8,117 nt of DNA from Clostridia bacterium. GTDB taxonomy: Bacteria; Bacillota_A; Clostridia; Christensenellales; Aristaeellaceae. A program made the translations under genes and the position numbers. The notes under the pieces were generated by a model, which saw only the letters and a program-made list of their open reading frames with translations, did not search any database and was not told the origin of the DNA. Of the stretch, positions 6,212 through 8,117 are shown one piece after another; within the stretch, counting starts at the first letter, position 1; every line of letters begins with the position of its first letter. The DNA lies in assembly GCA_017518705.1 (NCBI GenBank), contig JAFWUC010000028.1, positions 1 to 8,117 of the forward strand. Reading direction: 5' to 3'.

Positions 6212-7921
6212 ATGGACGGATTTACTGTTTACCATCTTGCGCGGGAACTGGACGCCCGCTTAAGCGGCGCGAGGGTGGACAAAATAGCCCAGCCCGAACG
6301 GGACGAAGTGGTCCTTACCCTGCGTTGCCCCGGCGAAAACGTGAACCTGCTCATTTCAGCAAACCCAGCCTGTTTCCGGGCGCACATAACCGGCATAAAG
6401 AGATCCAATCCGCTGGAGCCTCCCGCCCTGTGCATGCTCATGCGCAAGCACCTTGTGGGCGGCAGGCTTACGGGAGTAAGGCAGCTGTTCAGCGACCGGG
6501 TGATGGAATTCCGCTTTGAGCATACCGACGAGCTGGGCGACAGGATGCCCAAGTCCATAATTCTGGAGCTGATGGGCAAGCACTCCAACATCATTTTCGT
6601 TAGCGACGAGGGCCGGATACTGGAATCCTCCCGCCACGTGAACGAGCTTATTTCCTCTTACAGGGAGGTGCTGCCCGGGCTCAAATACCTTCCTCCGCCG
6701 CCCCACGGCAAGCTGGATTTTGACCGGTTTGACAAAGCGGAGCTCTCAAAAGCACTGACCGGCAGAAGCGGTACGTTTGCCAGGATACTTCAGCAGTCCG
6801 TAAGCGGCATGTCCCTTCCGCTGGCGCGGGAGGTCGCTTACCGCGTGTGTGGCAGCGAAGATGCGGACGTTGCCGACGCGGGCGTATACTCCGATGCGGC
6901 TGCGGACGCTGTCGCGAATATGCTTTCGGCGCCTTCTCCCCGCCTCACGCTGGACAACTCGGGCGATCCGCTTGAACTGTTGCCCTTTGAATACAAATCA
7001 CGGCTGGATACAGTCCAAAAGCTGTACGCAACTTTAAGCGAAGCTGCCGACGAGTTCTACCGCCTGCGGGACATAAAAGAACGGCAGGGGCAGATAAGCG
7101 CATCACTTAATCGGGTCATAAAGACGAATATCGAACGCAGCCGCAAAAAACTGGAGCTGCAAAGAGAAGCGTACGACGCGGCTTCCCGGCTGGACGAATA
7201 CCGCATCAAAGGCGAAATGCTGCTGGCAAACCCGCAGATAGTGCGAAAAGGTCAGAAAAAAGCGCTGCTTCCGAATTATTACAACGAAAACGCAGCGCTT
7301 ATGGAAGTGGAGCTGGACGAAAAACTGGACGCCAACGCCAACGCCCAGAAATACTTCAAGCAGTACAAGAAAGCCCAGACCGCGCGCAAACTGGCAGGTG
7401 CTCAGATCGACGCCTCGCTTGAGGAGCTTAAATACCTTGAAAGCTTGGAAACCATGCTCTCTCTGTGCTCCGACGAAGCCGGTCTTGCGGAAATACGGGA
7501 CGAAATGGTGCGCGCGGGCTACGTGAAGGACGTATCCTCCCGCAGCCGCAAAAAGGCGCTGGCGCCTTCAAAGCCCCTGGAGTTCACAGCCCCGGACGGG
7601 ACATTGATACTCGTCGGCCGCAACAATCTGCAGAATGACGCGCTCACGTTTTCCGCCCGCCCGGACGAAGTGTGGCTGCATGCCAAAAACATCCCCGGCT
7701 CACACGTCATAATCAGGTCTGAAGCTCCTTCTGACGAGACGCTGCTTTACGCCGCTTCCCTGGCGGCAGCGTATTCCGGCGCGTCGACTTCAGGCACGGT
7801 GGAAGTCGCTTGTACGAAACGCAGATACGTGAAAAAGCCTTCCGGTTCCAAGCCCGGATTCGTGATCTACACTCACGAAACCACCTTCCCCGCAAAACCG
7901 GTAGAAATAAAACGCGGCTGA
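6212..7921 (+). CDS. rqcH: RqcH, NFACT-family Ala-tailing factor of ribosome-associated quality control (FbpA/Rqc2 homologue)
   Basis: A 569-residue cytoplasmic protein, the bacterial counterpart of Rqc2/NEMF. In Bacillus subtilis RqcH binds split 50S subunits carrying a stalled peptidyl-tRNA and recruits alanyl-tRNA to add a C-terminal Ala tail that marks the chain for ClpXP. Domains: NFACT-N (about 1-165) with PPALCMLMRKHL (70-81) and the D95-R96 pair in FSDRV, which matches the DR pair required for tailing; a helix-hairpin-helix region (about 170-250); long helices forming a coiled coil (about 270-435, with KGEMLLAN and NAQKYFKQYKKA); and NFACT-R (about 455-565) with DGTLILVGRNN, VWLHAKNIPGSHV and KKPSGSKPGFV. 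Length matches the family. Older annotations call it fibronectin-binding protein A. GGAG at 6202-6205 is six bases from the ATG, and MDGFTVYHLA fits known N-termini. It is divergent from der. The stop codon lies within the terminator hairpin loop. Confidence 0.95.
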   Translation: MDGFTVYHLARELDARLSGARVDKIAQPERDEVVLTLRCPGENVNLLISANPACFRAHITGIKRSNPLEPPALCMLMRKHLVGGRLTGVRQLFSDRVMEFRFEHTDELGDRMPKSIILELMGKHSNIIFVSDEGRILESSRHVNELISSYREVLPGLKYLPPPPHGKLDFDRFDKAELSKALTGRSGTFARILQQSVSGMSLPLAREVAYRVCGSEDADVADAGVYSDAAADAVANMLSAPSPRLTLDNSGDPLELLPFEYKSRLDTVQKLYATLSEAADEFYRLRDIKERQGQISASLNRVIKTNIERSRKKLELQREAYDAASRLDEYRIKGEMLLANPQIVRKGQKKALLPNYYNENAALMEVELDEKLDANANAQKYFKQYKKAQTARKLAGAQIDASLEELKYLESLETMLSLCSDEAGLAEIRDEMVRAGYVKDVSSRSRKKALAPSKPLEFTAPDGTLILVGRNNLQNDALTFSARPDEVWLHAKNIPGSHVIIRSEAPSDETLLYAASLAAAYSGASTSGTVEVACTKRRYVKKPSGSKPGFVIYTHETTFPAKPVEIKRG

Positions 7922-7936
7922 TCAGCCGCGTTTTTT
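7909..7936. terminator. Perfect hairpin terminator overlapping the rqcH stop codon, likely bidirectional
   Basis: AAAACGCGGCT at 7909-7919 pairs without mismatch with AGCCGCGTTTT at 7924-7934 around a GATC loop; six T residues run from 7931 to 7936. The arms include the last codons of rqcH, and its TGA (7919-7921) spans the top base of the stem and the loop. The minus strand leaves the hairpin through a TTTTATTTC run, so it probably also ends the convergent gene whose stop is at 7949. Confidence 0.88.
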
Positions 7937-7948
7937 CATACGCGCATA

Positions 7949-8116
7949 TTACTTAAGGAATATCGGGTTGCTCCAAGCGCGGCAGCCGTTCTCGTCTTCT
8001 ATCATCAGGCGGGTATATAACTGATCCTTCACGCTCACTTTGAAACGGGTCAGGTACTGCCCTTCCTCAGCCTGATACAGGCGGGTGGGGCGCAGTCCCG
8101 TGATGAACCTGAGCTT
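7949..8116 (-). CDS. C-terminal end of an unidentified protein, possibly a CehA/PHP-type metallohydrolase (5' part outside window)
   Basis: The minus-strand frame ending in TAA at 7949-7951 is open to the right edge and gives 55 residues ending ENGCRAWSNPIFLK. Read as alternating hydrophobic and polar stretches (LTRFKVSVK, LYTRLMIED), it looks like a beta-rich end domain. The closing pattern, an acidic turn plus Gly, then AWSNPIFL, resembles the end of CehA/McbA-family PHP metallohydrolases as I remember them; this is a weak, memory-based assignment. Codon use resembles the neighbouring genes, with mostly G or C in third positions. It is convergent with rqcH, 27 bases apart, sharing its terminator. 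No catalytic residues are within view. Confidence 0.6.
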   Translation of the reverse strand, partial: KLRFITGLRPTRLYQAEEGQYLTRFKVSVKDQLYTRLMIEDENGCRAWSNPIFLK

Positions 8117-8117
8117 C

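Overview
The window reads as a chromosomal segment of a moderately GC-rich Gram-positive anaerobe, probably a Clostridia-type Firmicute. The evidence is the PlsY acyltransferase, an RqcH-type quality-control factor close to the Bacillus family, purine-rich Shine-Dalgarno sequences, and a der-plsY gene pair. TGG encodes tryptophan and TGA is used as a stop throughout, so the code is standard. I see no mobile element, CRISPR array, rRNA or tRNA. This is mostly ordinary housekeeping and accessory metabolism; the most interesting signals are at gene boundaries.

Layout. (1) Positions 2-61 hold the last 19 codons of an unidentified plus-strand gene. It is tightly coupled to a LarA-family (lactate racemase-like, nickel-pincer) enzyme at 72-1340, which ends at a hairpin terminator (1351-1386) lying between convergent genes. 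(2) A minus-strand operon runs from 6096 down to 1408: der (ribosome assembly GTPase), plsY (glycerol-3-phosphate acyltransferase), a xylulokinase and an M20-family amidohydrolase. The genes are separated by 1-16 bases or overlap, and a good sigma-A-type promoter precedes der at 6121-6149. (3) The divergent plus-strand gene at 6212-7921 encodes RqcH, the NFACT protein of bacterial ribosome-associated quality control. Its stop codon lies inside the loop of its own terminator hairpin (7909-7936). (4) A minus-strand gene enters from the right edge, and only its last 55 codons (7949-8116) are visible.

How the genes fit together. der and plsY are growth genes (50S maturation and phospholipid synthesis), and rqcH on the other side of the shared promoter region also serves the 50S subunit. 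The two downstream operon members, a pentulose kinase and an acyl-amino-acid or peptide hydrolase, are catabolic and have no clear pathway link to der and plsY. The LarA-like enzyme is a separate unit; its substrate and the biosynthetic genes for its cofactor are not visible here.

The boundary that most deserves attention is der/plsY. A well-placed ATG with a good ribosome binding site is in frame with plsY but is followed two codons later by TGA, so the intact frame must begin at a TTG that has no ribosome binding site of its own.
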